64,000 bases of DNA from Neolewinella aurantiaca (lineage in GTDB: Bacteria > Bacteroidota > Bacteroidia > Chitinophagales > Saprospiraceae): assembly GCF_008014675.1 (NCBI RefSeq), contig NZ_VOXD01000003.1, positions 1 to 64,000 of the forward strand, given 5' to 3'. The position numbers were made by a program, and so were the translations under genes. The notes beneath the pieces were generated by a model. The model ran no database searches. It had not been told where the DNA came from and saw nothing but the letters and a program-made list of their open reading frames with translations. Shown piece by piece: positions 18,278-27,417 of this stretch; positions within the stretch are counted from its first letter, which is position 1, and each line of letters begins with the position of its first letter.

Positions 18278-18285
18278 TACCTTTG
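18278..18285 (+). promoter_or_regulatory. Candidate ftsY promoter
   Basis: TACCTTTG is a full TAnnTTTG match with TTTGC (18250-18254) about 24 bases upstream as the -33 element. The ATG is 30 bases downstream. Confidence 0.6.
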
Positions 18286-18315
18286 CTCTCCAGTAAACTG
18301 CTAACACCATACTAC

Positions 18316-19293
18316 ATGAGCTTTTTCAAGAAGTTTTTCAATAAAGAGAAGAAAGAAGACCTCGATAAAGGCCTGGAAAAAACCAAGGCCGGCTTCTTCA
18401 ACAAGATCAGCAGAGCAGTTGCGGGTAAGGACACTGTAGACGAGGAGGTTCTGGATGAACTGGAGTCTATCCTGATCTCAAGTGACGTGGGGCTGGACAC
18501 CACAATTAAAATCATCGAGCGGATCGAGGCACGCGTCGCTGAAGACAAATACGTAAACACCGGAGAACTCCATGAGATTCTGCGCAGCGAAATCGTAAAC
18601 CTGCTCGCTGAGCAAAACGACGTCGATTACGAAGATTACGTTTTGCCTCCTACCGAGGGGGACGGCCCTGCCATCATCCTTGTTGTGGGCGTTAACGGAG
18701 TGGGTAAAACTACTACTATCGGCAAGATAGCCAACCAGTATCAGCTCCAGGGAAAGAAGGTAGTGCTCGGCGCAGCCGACACCTTCCGGGCCGCTGCGGT
18801 AGATCAGCTGAAAATCTGGTCGGAACGCGTAGGTTGTGAATTCTACTCAAAGGGAATGTACACCGATCCGGCAGCAGTAGCGTATGAGACCACCAAATAT
18901 GCAGTAGACAACAACTGCGACGTAGCGATAATCGATACGGCAGGACGCTTGCACACGAAGTTCAACCTGATGAAGGAACTCTCTAAAATTAAAAGGTCTA
19001 TCACTAAGGCTCTTCCTTCGGCCCCGCACCAGGTCTTGCTGGTATTAGACGCCACTACGGGCCAAAACGCCATTGAGCAAGCTAAGGCTTTTACTGAAGC
19101 GACTGACGTAACAGCGTTGGCACTTACTAAGCTGGACGGTACAGCAAAGGGTGGTGTGGCGATTGGAATTACCGATTCTTTCCGCGTTCCGATTCGTTAT
19201 ATCGGCGTGGGAGAGGGCATAGATCACCTCCAGATATTCAACAAACGGGCCTTTGTGGATAGCCTGTTTGGCAGCGAAATGAAAATTTCTTGA
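18316..19293 (+). CDS. ftsY: Signal recognition particle receptor FtsY
   Basis: The SRP receptor GTPase docks ribosome-SRP complexes at the membrane for co-translational insertion. The 325-aa protein has a basic, short N-terminal region (MSFFKKFFNKEKKEDL) in place of the long acidic A domain of E. coli, then the NG domain: P-loop GVNGVGKTT (125-133), ADTFRAAA (154-161), IIDTAGR, and TKLDGTAKGG. The start is ATG 18316; an upstream in-frame start at 18274 overlaps the promoter box. A candidate terminator follows at 19365. Confidence 0.95.
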   Translation: MSFFKKFFNKEKKEDLDKGLEKTKAGFFNKISRAVAGKDTVDEEVLDELESILISSDVGLDTTIKIIERIEARVAEDKYVNTGELHEILRSEIVNLLAEQNDVDYEDYVLPPTEGDGPAIILVVGVNGVGKTTTIGKIANQYQLQGKKVVLGAADTFRAAAVDQLKIWSERVGCEFYSKGMYTDPAAVAYETTKYAVDNNCDVAIIDTAGRLHTKFNLMKELSKIKRSITKALPSAPHQVLLVLDATTGQNAIEQAKAFTEATDVTALALTKLDGTAKGGVAIGITDSFRVPIRYIGVGEGIDHLQIFNKRAFVDSLFGSEMKIS

Positions 19294-19364
19294 TTTTTTT
19301 TTGCTATTCCGTGCACATATTTTAAAAGAGGCAGTTTACCCTTCCGAATCGCGCAAACGAAAGA

Positions 19365-19396
19365 AGCCGATGACATCCGGCAAGATGAAATCGGCT
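19365..19396 (+). terminator. Possible terminator after ftsY
   Basis: A 7-bp stem AGCCGAT/ATCGGCT with an 18-base loop, followed by CCTGTTTTCTT. The stem is short and the loop long, so this is tentative. Confidence 0.35.
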
Positions 19397-19542
19397 CCTG
19401 TTTTCTTAGTGTGATTCGTAAGCTTCGGCGAGGACCACGGCAATGGTTATTCTCGTTGAAGTCAGATTTTTTTACTCTCTAATTCAGCATCCTTAATTCA
19501 GTGAACGGAAGGAGGAAGCTGTGACATACAATCCACACTCTT

Positions 19543-22500
19543 ATGTACAAAGTAAACTGCTTACTTTTGTCAACAATGCTGATGTTGACATTGGCAAACG
19601 CCTCACTCTTAGCACAAGGTACCACTTACGAAGTTAATTTTGCAAGTATTGCCTTTGTTAATCTCGAATTAAATGAAGATTGCACGCGGGATGTCATTTA
19701 TATGAATCTCCTTACCGGCAACTCAGATGTAGATGGCGACGGTATCGTCCCTCCTCAGGAAGCATTCATTATTGAAATAGACGATAACTCTCCGGATAAC
19801 GGCCCCATAGTTGATGGCTGCGGAATGTTCAACTACACCATCCGCCCCAACCCTGATAGTTCTGTTGTTGGCTTCACCTTCGGCTCCGGTACAATTACCG
19901 CCCGTGACGCAACGCCTCCTCAGCAATTTGGAACCGCTACCCCTAATATCGGGCCTTTCTTTACTCCTCAATTGCAGGAACTCACGATCAACACACTGCC
20001 CGCGAGTATCTCGCGTACTTTTATGGTTGACGGAGCATCCGGCTTCCCCCTCATGAACTCCCTCTCCGGAGAACTGATGAACCGCCTCCTCGCGGGTGGC
20101 ATCATCCCGCGTTTCACGGATGCATGTTCCGATGTAACGGTTGTCGTATCTGACGAAATCATCAACACCGGCGCCTGCGAAGACATCATCATCCGTCGCA
20201 GCTTTATGGCTACCGACGCCAGTGCCGACTGCATCTCTCCCAACCCCGCAGGAAATAACGGAACAACTACGGTGACCTACGATATAGTGCTCGAACGGCC
20301 GAATTCAGCCAACGTCATCGCTCCCATCGATCTCGTAACTTACGAGTGTAACGATCCTGCACTGGCCGGCGGTAACTTCCCCGATCCCGATCCCGAAGAT
20401 TACCCTTTCCTCAATGGTCCCAACGGACCAGTCTACCTCAATGAGATTTATGGTAACGTTGGTGCATCTTTCACCAATAGCGGTGCCGTCCAAATCTGTA
20501 ATAACACCATCAAGTATGTTCGTACTTATACCGTCATTGACTGGTGCGATACGGATAATGTCCAGACTTTCACTCAGTTAGTAAAGGTGGGCGATACCGG
20601 AGCACCTACCATCGTAGCTCCTACCCAGGACCTTGACTTCGACCTGCTGCCAGACGACGGACCGCTTGTGTTCAGTACCAACGCTCCCGGATGTGGTGCC
20701 TACCTGACAACCAATATGGCCGGACTAAGCATCACCGATGGCTGTTCCGCTCTAATGACCGTTACTGCGTTCGTTCTCATCAATGGCGATGAAGACAACA
20801 TCAGCGGCGCCATCAACGTCTACGCTTCAAGCGCAACCGACCGCCTGACCCCCTTCCTGCCCGCAGGCCCTCACATCATTCGTTACGTAGCAGAGGATGA
20901 GTGCGGCAACCAGACTACTTCTGATCTCGACATTGTAGTGGAAGATCGCTCCGGTCCGGTAATGATCGTTGAAGACGCTCTCAATGTTGCCCTCAGCAGC
21001 AGTGGCTTCGCCACCGTGAACGCTACCGACCTTGACGAAGGCTCTTACGATGACTGTACTGATATCACGCTTGAGATCGCTTTCGCAAACATCAACTCCC
21101 TGATGCCAATCGGTGCCTACGGACCAAGCATTACCCTCAGTTGTGTTGATCTCGATCAGGTAGTGACGGGAATCCCCGTCATCATCCGCGGAACGGATGA
21201 GAACGGCAACACCAACACCCGGATGTCTGTACTTAATGTTGTAGACAACACCGCTCCTATCTGTATCGCACCTGGTAACCTCAACCTCACCTGTAGCGAA
21301 GCCGACGCCATGCTGCCGGAAGATGTAAACGCTGTTTACAATACTGATCCGGAAGGAACAGTACAAATGTTCGACCAACTCTTCGGTGAAGTCACTACCC
21401 TGGATAACTGTGGCAATGAATACTCGGCTCAGAACATCGTCGCCAACATCAACGACTGCGGAACGGGTACCATTAACCGCTCTTTCACCGTAACCGACGG
21501 GCAGGGCTTCGTATCTGCTCCGGGATGTGAACAAATCATCAGCATCCGCGGCGTACGGAATTATACGGTAGAATTCCCGGGAGATGCATCCGCTACCTGT
21601 GGGTTGATGCCTGACGTGAATGACTTCGTCTACACGCCACTCGGCTGCGATATGGTTGTCTCCTATGTGGAAGTCGATACCTTCTTCGCGGCATCTGATG
21701 CATGTTTCAAGATCCGGCGTACGATCGAAATTATCAACTGGTGCGAGTACGATGGCAACGGAGATTTTTACACCATCCGCCGCGATGCCGATAATGACGG
21801 TAACTATGAAGAATCCACCTTCCTGCACGTCATCCCTAACGGTAATACGGACGCAGGAGACGACGTCGCAGTACTGGACCAGGATAGTGACCGGGATAAC
21901 CTCAACAACATCGGTTTCCTCGATGTCGACGACAACTTCGGTGCCTTCGGCACGGACAGCGATAATGACGGAGATACCGGCTACGCAGATTCCGAAAGCC
22001 GTGGAGCCTTCCGTTACGTTCAGTTCATCAAGGTGTACGACAACATCGCCCCAACCATCACGAATATTTCTTCTGATGTCGCAAACAGCGAAGACTGTAA
22101 CGGAGGAGGTATTCAGATCGATTACACCATTACCGACGACTGCGTTGGCGCAAACCTCAGTACGAACGTTGAACTCGACCTCAACTTCGTTGCCGGCGGA
22201 GGCTTCTCGGCTACCCGTGAACTAACGTCTGACGAAGTAATCGGCGACGGTAACGGCAACTACAACGTAATCCTCTCAGGATTACCCGTAGGAGAGCACG
22301 CTATCCGGGTGGCAGCAACCGATGGCTGCGGCAACGTCAATGGTCGGATCATTCAGTTCGATATTCAGGACAACAGCACCGTAACCCCGATTTGTATCGG
22401 GCGCCTGACCTTCGTTCTGATGAACGACGGTGCCGGTGGCGGTTCCGCACTTGTCGAAGCGGACGACTTCGTCGTGAGCCTCAACGGAAACTGTAATAAC

Positions 22501-23922
22501 GTAGACGTTGACTATTCTATCTACCGCGACTTTGAATACAACGACCCCAACTTTGTTCCCGGCACCAACAGAACCGACTTCCCGGTCAGTTGTGACGACG
22601 TAGGTGACATCCTCGTTCAGGTATACGCATTCACGCCGAACGGTCAGGCGGGCCTGTGTAATGCAACTGCTGTAATCGAGCCCAGCTCTACGGTCAGCTG
22701 TACCGCAGCGAATGTAGCTTCTTTGTCGGGGTTCATTACCTCTCCGAGAAATGAGTTGCTCGACGGAATCGAAGTACACATCAGCGATATGGACACCATG
22801 GATGATATGCTGTACACCGACGCCAACGGAAGTTTCCTCTTCCCCGCACTTTCGGAAGGCCATGAGTACATGATTCGGCCTAGTATGCCCGACGAGGTGA
22901 ACCTCGAAAGAATCAAGACCAGTGACATCACCATCATCGGTGCCCACGCCCTGGGAGCTATCCTGATCGAAGATCCCTACCGTATGATCGCGGCAGACGC
23001 GAACGGCGATGGATTCATCGACATCGGAGATATGATCGCTATTCGTCGGGTTATCCTCGGCATCGACGCAACGTTCACGGAAGGACCGACCTGGCGCTTC
23101 ATCCGCCGCGACTTCGACCTGGAGGGACTGACCGAAGGGTGGGATCCGGATGTGTTCCCTACAACCTACCGGGTGGAAGAACTACTGGGACATAACCGTG
23201 AGGCTGATTTTGTAGCCATCGAAATTGGCGACGTATTCGTTCAGTCCACTGGTCGCGAAAGTCAACCACTCACCGCATCCGACGCAACGTTGGCCGTCGG
23301 AGAACGTATCGATCTTGACATCACTGCCCGGGACCTGGCCGGCTTCCAGGGAACTTTCGATGCAGCATCGGGTCTGGAAATCGAAGGCTGGAGCTCCGAA
23401 GTGCTCAGCGCCGGAAACGTCAACGATCGCTACCTCAGCCACGGCCTGCTTGCCGTAAGTTACAACGGCGATGAGCTCGAAGACAATGCCCCTGTACTTA
23501 CTTTGCACCTGCGCGCCGCCGCCCCTGATGTCCGGATAAGTGACTATCTTAGCGTCACGGATCGAATGACCTACCCCGAGGCGATTCTGACGGGAGGCAA
23601 TACGGCGACCTTAAGCCTTGAATTCAGCGAGACCACCGCGGGTGGAGCAGATGTTATACTGCACCAGAACTTCCCCAACCCCGTGGCCGCTCAGACCAAC
23701 ATCGTGTTTGAATTGCCCCGCGCCAGTGACGTAAAACTGGAAGTGCATGACCTCCAGGGCCGCATCGTTACGAAGCGGTCACTCGAAGGCCAGGCCGGAC
23801 GCAATACAATCACCCTTTCGACCTTCGACGACCTGAATAATTATACCGGCGTTCTGACCTACACGATTACCGTGGGACAGACCCGCCTTACGAAACGCAT
23901 GACCGTGGTTGCCGCCCGGTAA
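19543..23922 (+). CDS. Giant secreted protein with dockerin-like region and T9SS type A sorting domain
   Basis: A 1459-aa extracellular protein. A signal peptide (MYKVNCLLLSTMLMLTLANASLLAQ) is followed by ~1000 residues of Asp/Asn/Thr-rich beta-sandwich repeats, with recurring phrases such as VEDRSGPV, VVDNTAPIC and VYDNIAPTI that mark HYR/Ig-like modules. Next come a carboxypeptidase-regulatory-like segment (SLSGFITSPRNELLDGIEV, about 1063), a Ca-binding dockerin-like repeat (DANGDGFIDIGDMIAIRRV, about 1150), and a C-terminal sorting domain (HQNFPNPVAAQTNIVFELP through the final KRMTVVAAR). The T9SS exports and cell-anchors such proteins. An adhesive or matrix role is likely but not shown. 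No terminator was identified downstream. Confidence 0.85.
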   Translation: MYKVNCLLLSTMLMLTLANASLLAQGTTYEVNFASIAFVNLELNEDCTRDVIYMNLLTGNSDVDGDGIVPPQEAFIIEIDDNSPDNGPIVDGCGMFNYTIRPNPDSSVVGFTFGSGTITARDATPPQQFGTATPNIGPFFTPQLQELTINTLPASISRTFMVDGASGFPLMNSLSGELMNRLLAGGIIPRFTDACSDVTVVVSDEIINTGACEDIIIRRSFMATDASADCISPNPAGNNGTTTVTYDIVLERPNSANVIAPIDLVTYECNDPALAGGNFPDPDPEDYPFLNGPNGPVYLNEIYGNVGASFTNSGAVQICNNTIKYVRTYTVIDWCDTDNVQTFTQLVKVGDTGAPTIVAPTQDLDFDLLPDDGPLVFSTNAPGCGAYLTTNMAGLSITDGCSALMTVTAFVLINGDEDNISGAINVYASSATDRLTPFLPAGPHIIRYVAEDECGNQTTSDLDIVVEDRSGPVMIVEDALNVALSSSGFATVNATDLDEGSYDDCTDITLEIAFANINSLMPIGAYGPSITLSCVDLDQVVTGIPVIIRGTDENGNTNTRMSVLNVVDNTAPICIAPGNLNLTCSEADAMLPEDVNAVYNTDPEGTVQMFDQLFGEVTTLDNCGNEYSAQNIVANINDCGTGTINRSFTVTDGQGFVSAPGCEQIISIRGVRNYTVEFPGDASATCGLMPDVNDFVYTPLGCDMVVSYVEVDTFFAASDACFKIRRTIEIINWCEYDGNGDFYTIRRDADNDGNYEESTFLHVIPNGNTDAGDDVAVLDQDSDRDNLNNIGFLDVDDNFGAFGTDSDNDGDTGYADSESRGAFRYVQFIKVYDNIAPTITNISSDVANSEDCNGGGIQIDYTITDDCVGANLSTNVELDLNFVAGGGFSATRELTSDEVIGDGNGNYNVILSGLPVGEHAIRVAATDGCGNVNGRIIQFDIQDNSTVTPICIGRLTFVLMNDGAGGGSALVEADDFVVSLNGNCNNVDVDYSIYRDFEYNDPNFVPGTNRTDFPVSCDDVGDILVQVYAFTPNGQAGLCNATAVIEPSSTVSCTAANVASLSGFITSPRNELLDGIEVHISDMDTMDDMLYTDANGSFLFPALSEGHEYMIRPSMPDEVNLERIKTSDITIIGAHALGAILIEDPYRMIAADANGDGFIDIGDMIAIRRVILGIDATFTEGPTWRFIRRDFDLEGLTEGWDPDVFPTTYRVEELLGHNREADFVAIEIGDVFVQSTGRESQPLTASDATLAVGERIDLDITARDLAGFQGTFDAASGLEIEGWSSEVLSAGNVNDRYLSHGLLAVSYNGDELEDNAPVLTLHLRAAAPDVRISDYLSVTDRMTYPEAILTGGNTATLSLEFSETTAGGADVILHQNFPNPVAAQTNIVFELPRASDVKLEVHDLQGRIVTKRSLEGQAGRNTITLSTFDDLNNYTGVLTYTITVGQTRLTKRMTVVAAR
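23512..23530 (+). repeat. Dispersed motif inside the T9SS protein gene, copy O
   Basis: TTTGCACCTGCGCGCCGCC, one base shorter than the consensus, encodes LHLRAA in frame. It may be a chance match in GC-rich coding sequence. Confidence 0.4.
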
Positions 23923-24239
23923 TGCTGGTTCCCTGAGTGTGAACCAAAAGTTTTAGAGAGTAGCGCGACCCTGCCTTTTCCCTCGGGAATTGGTGGGGTT
24001 ATGCTCTTTTATCTTCGTAACTGAACGGTCAAAGGAAATCGTTATGCAACTGGCGATCAGGAATACCTGATGTGCAATTCAGTTGTTGTCAGGGTGGCTT
24101 AGTGGATACGCTAACCGTATAACAACAGTGCCTGATTTACGGGCGCGGCCGCAGGTGCAAAGCCGGTTTTTAAATAAACAGGGTAGCGCGAAAGCCGTAG
24201 CATCCCTTATTTTACGCTTCTTACCCGTAAACATATCAA
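23923..24239. other. Intergenic region with dispersed motif copy B
   Basis: A 317-bp gap. The minus strand at 24142-24161 reads TTTGCACCTGCGGCCGCGCC, a near-perfect motif copy pointing away from the downstream CHAT gene. Its upstream flank ATTTAAAAACCGGC resembles copies D and K. No gene or clear promoter was seen. Confidence 0.6.
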
Positions 24240-27173
24240 ATGCCATTGAGCCTGCCTCCCGACCTCCGTAATCGCCTCCTGGCCCGCTTCGAGGGAGCCG
24301 AAGCTAGAGCGGTCCGGCTGGTCGACGAAGCAAGCAGCCTGAAGTCGGCCGCTGATCGCTGGCCGGCTCTGTTTCGGGAAACATGGGATAAATCTGCAGA
24401 TCACCACCGTTTGTTTCTCCACGGAAGGTTACTCGATTACCCGCCGGCGGACGACGAAGAAACTGAAATGATTCAGCAATGGCTGGCGTTTGTTCGTCGC
24501 CAGAATGACGAGTCTGATGACAACCCCATCAAAACACTTGAGTTTCACGAGCTCATTGGCTCTTTTTATCCACGATTCATCGACGCCGGCGATACACCCG
24601 ATCCGGTGGAAACGATGAGTAACCTGATCTCGGAGGTGCATCAGGCAATAAAGGATTACGGTGATGTGGACACAAAAGGTGACCTGGCAACATTGCTGCT
24701 GAATTGTATCGAAGTACTCAGCAGTTATTATGAGCAGCGCAACGATCTTTTGCAAGCGGTGGCTCACGCAAATATGGCGGTAATCAAAGCAGAGGATTTT
24801 GGCCGGAGAGGCCGGGCGATGAAAAACCGGTGTCGGTCCGCAAAACTTCTCTTTGTCGGGTCCCGCAATATCGACGAAGCCCTCAACCTTGTTTTACCGA
24901 TCTGGGAGGTGGTTCAGGACCGCCCTCCTTCGCTCGATCGGGCGGTCCTTGCGTACACCCTTGCGAAGGGATATGCACAAACCGGAGACCTGACTGAAAC
25001 GAATTACTTCCTCGAAAAAATAGTTGCGGACCTGCGGGCAATTGGGCTTGGGCTCGATGAAGACGATACGGCAGCAGTATTTAACTCCTGGCTGAATACT
25101 CTCCCGTCCTGGGAGCCTCGGGCAAACTACACCCTGGAGCGGTTTATGGCTGCGGCTACACTCCATGGGCAGTATGCTACGCTTCGGGAAATAACCGTTC
25201 CTGCGCCCGAAGACAGGAAGTTCTGGCAGGAAAGGCGGGAACGTTGTCTCGATATGATCGAAAAGTGCCGCGAACTTCAGGCCTACCAGGAGCTGGTGGA
25301 TCAGCACGTGATCGCCGGTCAGCCGATCCCCGCTTTTACTGCCTGGAACGAGCAAAGACTGGATCATGCGGCAAGTAACTTCAATCAGTGGCTGACTGCG
25401 ATATATGACCGCTTCGAGGAAGGCGATCAGTCCGATGAATTACACACCGCGCTGTACACTAAACTTGAGGACGATACGGTGAAAAGTGATCTCGTAAACG
25501 AGATGTTGGTGTGGCAACTCATCGGAGAGTTTCACACCTGCCGCGGTGAGGTGGAAGATTCGGAGAAGGCTCTGAATACCGCCTACGAACTGGCAACAAC
25601 TGCTAACCGGCTGGAAGAGCAGTTGCACATCCTGAAGCTGATGGTCGGTAACTACCTGGGGCCGGATCATATTGGGCAGCGCCTGGATACATGCCTGAGT
25701 GCTATTGACCTCATCGAGGCTGCAAGGGCAGACATCACCACGCCGTACCAGCGCAGTGCTTTTATTCAGGATAAGTACGAATTTTACGCGCTTTCCTTGA
25801 AGATCAGCTGGAAGAACAATGATACGGACCTGATGCTGGGGTTGATGGAGTTGGTGAAAGCCCGTGGGTACAAGGAAGCATTGCTGCGCCAGGGTGAAGA
25901 AGCAGAAGACCTGAAAGAGGAACTCGGTGCGTTGCACCGGCAAAGTATGGAGGCCGATCCTGAAACATTGGCCTCCGTTACCCGGAGGCGACAAATCCTG
26001 TACGACACCCGCTTGCTCCGGGCGCGGAGCCAACGGGAGCCTTTTGACTACCGGGCCGCCTCCTTTTTCAAAGTAACTGAAGGACTGGGCGAGGGAGAAG
26101 CAGTCCTCAACTACTGCGAGCTGATTGGAGGTGTCTGGTTCTTCCAGCTTATTACGGGCGACCGGTTGCTGGCGCAGGAATACCAGGTTGATGAAGAGTG
26201 GCTCCATGAGCACATTGCCGCCTTCGGCGGCGGGTTGCCAGCCGGATACCGCGGCCGGGCAATGGCCGGATATGTACCGAAATACAGGGATAGGACGTTC
26301 GCCCGCCCGGAGTTAAAACACAAGGAGCTGGCCGAATGGCTACTGCCGGACGAGTTCCGGGAGGCGCTCATTGGTTGCCGGCATTTACGGATTTGTCCTC
26401 ATCATGAGTTGCACGCAGTGCCGTTTCATGCCTTGCCGTATGAAGGTGGGTACCTGATTGAGCAGTTTGCCGTTAGCTACCTTCCCAACCTGAGTTGTCT
26501 GCCTTTAGCGCCGTCCTCCGGAAATGAGGGTGGGAGTGTCGCGCTGATTGGTACCGATTGCTTTGCTGACTTCAACGGCCAGGGACTGACTTCTTTGCCG
26601 GGCGCACTGGCCGAGGTGAATGAACTCGCAGCGTACTACAACGACATCGGTGTGCCGGTGCTGAACTTCAACGGAGAGGCGGCGCGGCGCGAGCACATTC
26701 TTAGTCGGGACGCCGTACAGGAGCTGGAAACGTGTCGCGTGGTTCACCTGGCGGTTCACGGAGAAGACCCTTTGGCGGAAAGCCCGATGGATGCCCGCCT
26801 TTTCCTCCGGGATGGCTTTATCGACGGATTCGACGTGTCGTTGCTGCGCCTCTCCGCTGAGGTGGTGGTGCTGAGTGCATGCTTTGCGGGAGCACGGCCG
26901 CAGGCCGTGAGGGGCTTTGATGAGCTGGCTGCTGATGATATGTACGGTTTGCAGTCGGCCTTTTTCTCTGCCGGTGCCAGCAGTGTTCTCGGAGCACTCT
27001 GGCCGGTAGAGGACCAGACCGGGAAGGAACTCATGGTTGCCTTTCACCAGCACCTGCAGGGGCACAGCCCTGCGGAGGCATTACGGCTGGCGACGCTTGA
27101 GTATTTGCGGCTCGCTCCTCCGGAGCGGCGGGGAGTTGTTTACTGGGGGAGCTTCTTTTTGGTGGAAGGGTAG
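24240..27173 (+). CDS. Helical-repeat (TPR-like) protein with C-terminal CHAT caspase-like protease
   Basis: A 977-aa soluble protein. Residues ~1-600 are all-helical with TPR-like spacing. Residues ~630-977 form a CHAT domain (caspase HetF-associated with TPRs). The catalytic dyad appears intact: His840 in VHLAVHGEDPL and Cys881 in VVLSACFAGARP. The typical C-terminus GASSVLGALWPVEDQTGKELMVAFH...YWGSFFLVEG is complete. CHAT proteases relate to caspases and separase and, in some systems, act as effectors cleaving a partner protein. No CRISPR locus, gasdermin-like gene or other obvious partner is adjacent, so activation and substrate are unknown. It starts at ATG 24240. Confidence 0.85.
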   Translation: MPLSLPPDLRNRLLARFEGAEARAVRLVDEASSLKSAADRWPALFRETWDKSADHHRLFLHGRLLDYPPADDEETEMIQQWLAFVRRQNDESDDNPIKTLEFHELIGSFYPRFIDAGDTPDPVETMSNLISEVHQAIKDYGDVDTKGDLATLLLNCIEVLSSYYEQRNDLLQAVAHANMAVIKAEDFGRRGRAMKNRCRSAKLLFVGSRNIDEALNLVLPIWEVVQDRPPSLDRAVLAYTLAKGYAQTGDLTETNYFLEKIVADLRAIGLGLDEDDTAAVFNSWLNTLPSWEPRANYTLERFMAAATLHGQYATLREITVPAPEDRKFWQERRERCLDMIEKCRELQAYQELVDQHVIAGQPIPAFTAWNEQRLDHAASNFNQWLTAIYDRFEEGDQSDELHTALYTKLEDDTVKSDLVNEMLVWQLIGEFHTCRGEVEDSEKALNTAYELATTANRLEEQLHILKLMVGNYLGPDHIGQRLDTCLSAIDLIEAARADITTPYQRSAFIQDKYEFYALSLKISWKNNDTDLMLGLMELVKARGYKEALLRQGEEAEDLKEELGALHRQSMEADPETLASVTRRRQILYDTRLLRARSQREPFDYRAASFFKVTEGLGEGEAVLNYCELIGGVWFFQLITGDRLLAQEYQVDEEWLHEHIAAFGGGLPAGYRGRAMAGYVPKYRDRTFARPELKHKELAEWLLPDEFREALIGCRHLRICPHHELHAVPFHALPYEGGYLIEQFAVSYLPNLSCLPLAPSSGNEGGSVALIGTDCFADFNGQGLTSLPGALAEVNELAAYYNDIGVPVLNFNGEAARREHILSRDAVQELETCRVVHLAVHGEDPLAESPMDARLFLRDGFIDGFDVSLLRLSAEVVVLSACFAGARPQAVRGFDELAADDMYGLQSAFFSAGASSVLGALWPVEDQTGKELMVAFHQHLQGHSPAEALRLATLEYLRLAPPERRGVVYWGSFFLVEG

Positions 27174-27229
27174 GGTTGTTGGTTTATTGTTCCATCGTTT
27201 TGGTGGAAGCAACGCTTTCTTCAACCCAG

Positions 27230-27250
27230 CCGGCACCTGCGTTTATCGCC
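27230..27250 (+). repeat. Dispersed motif, copy I (divergent)
   Basis: CCGGCACCTGCGTTTATCGCC, with one extra base compared with the consensus, in the 244-bp gap upstream of the first amidohydrolase gene and pointing to it. A TACCTTCA box at 27310-27317 lies between. Confidence 0.45.
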
Positions 27251-27417
27251 CCAAAACCGGCAAGTTCCCAAATGTCAGAACCAATGCATCCTGTTATGCA
27301 AATTAAATGTACCTTCATCGCCTCTAAAAGCCGATTTTTCGTCGGTTGGCGGACTGGCCACTCTCTACTTTATGTAAGGTCAGGTTTTAACTTAATCAAC
27401 TAACCAATCAACTGAAT

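Noticed and set aside
24142-24161. Motif as a simple promoter
   Set aside because: This copy and those at 32026, 39547 and 51096 point away from gene starts, so a promoter-only explanation does not cover all copies.
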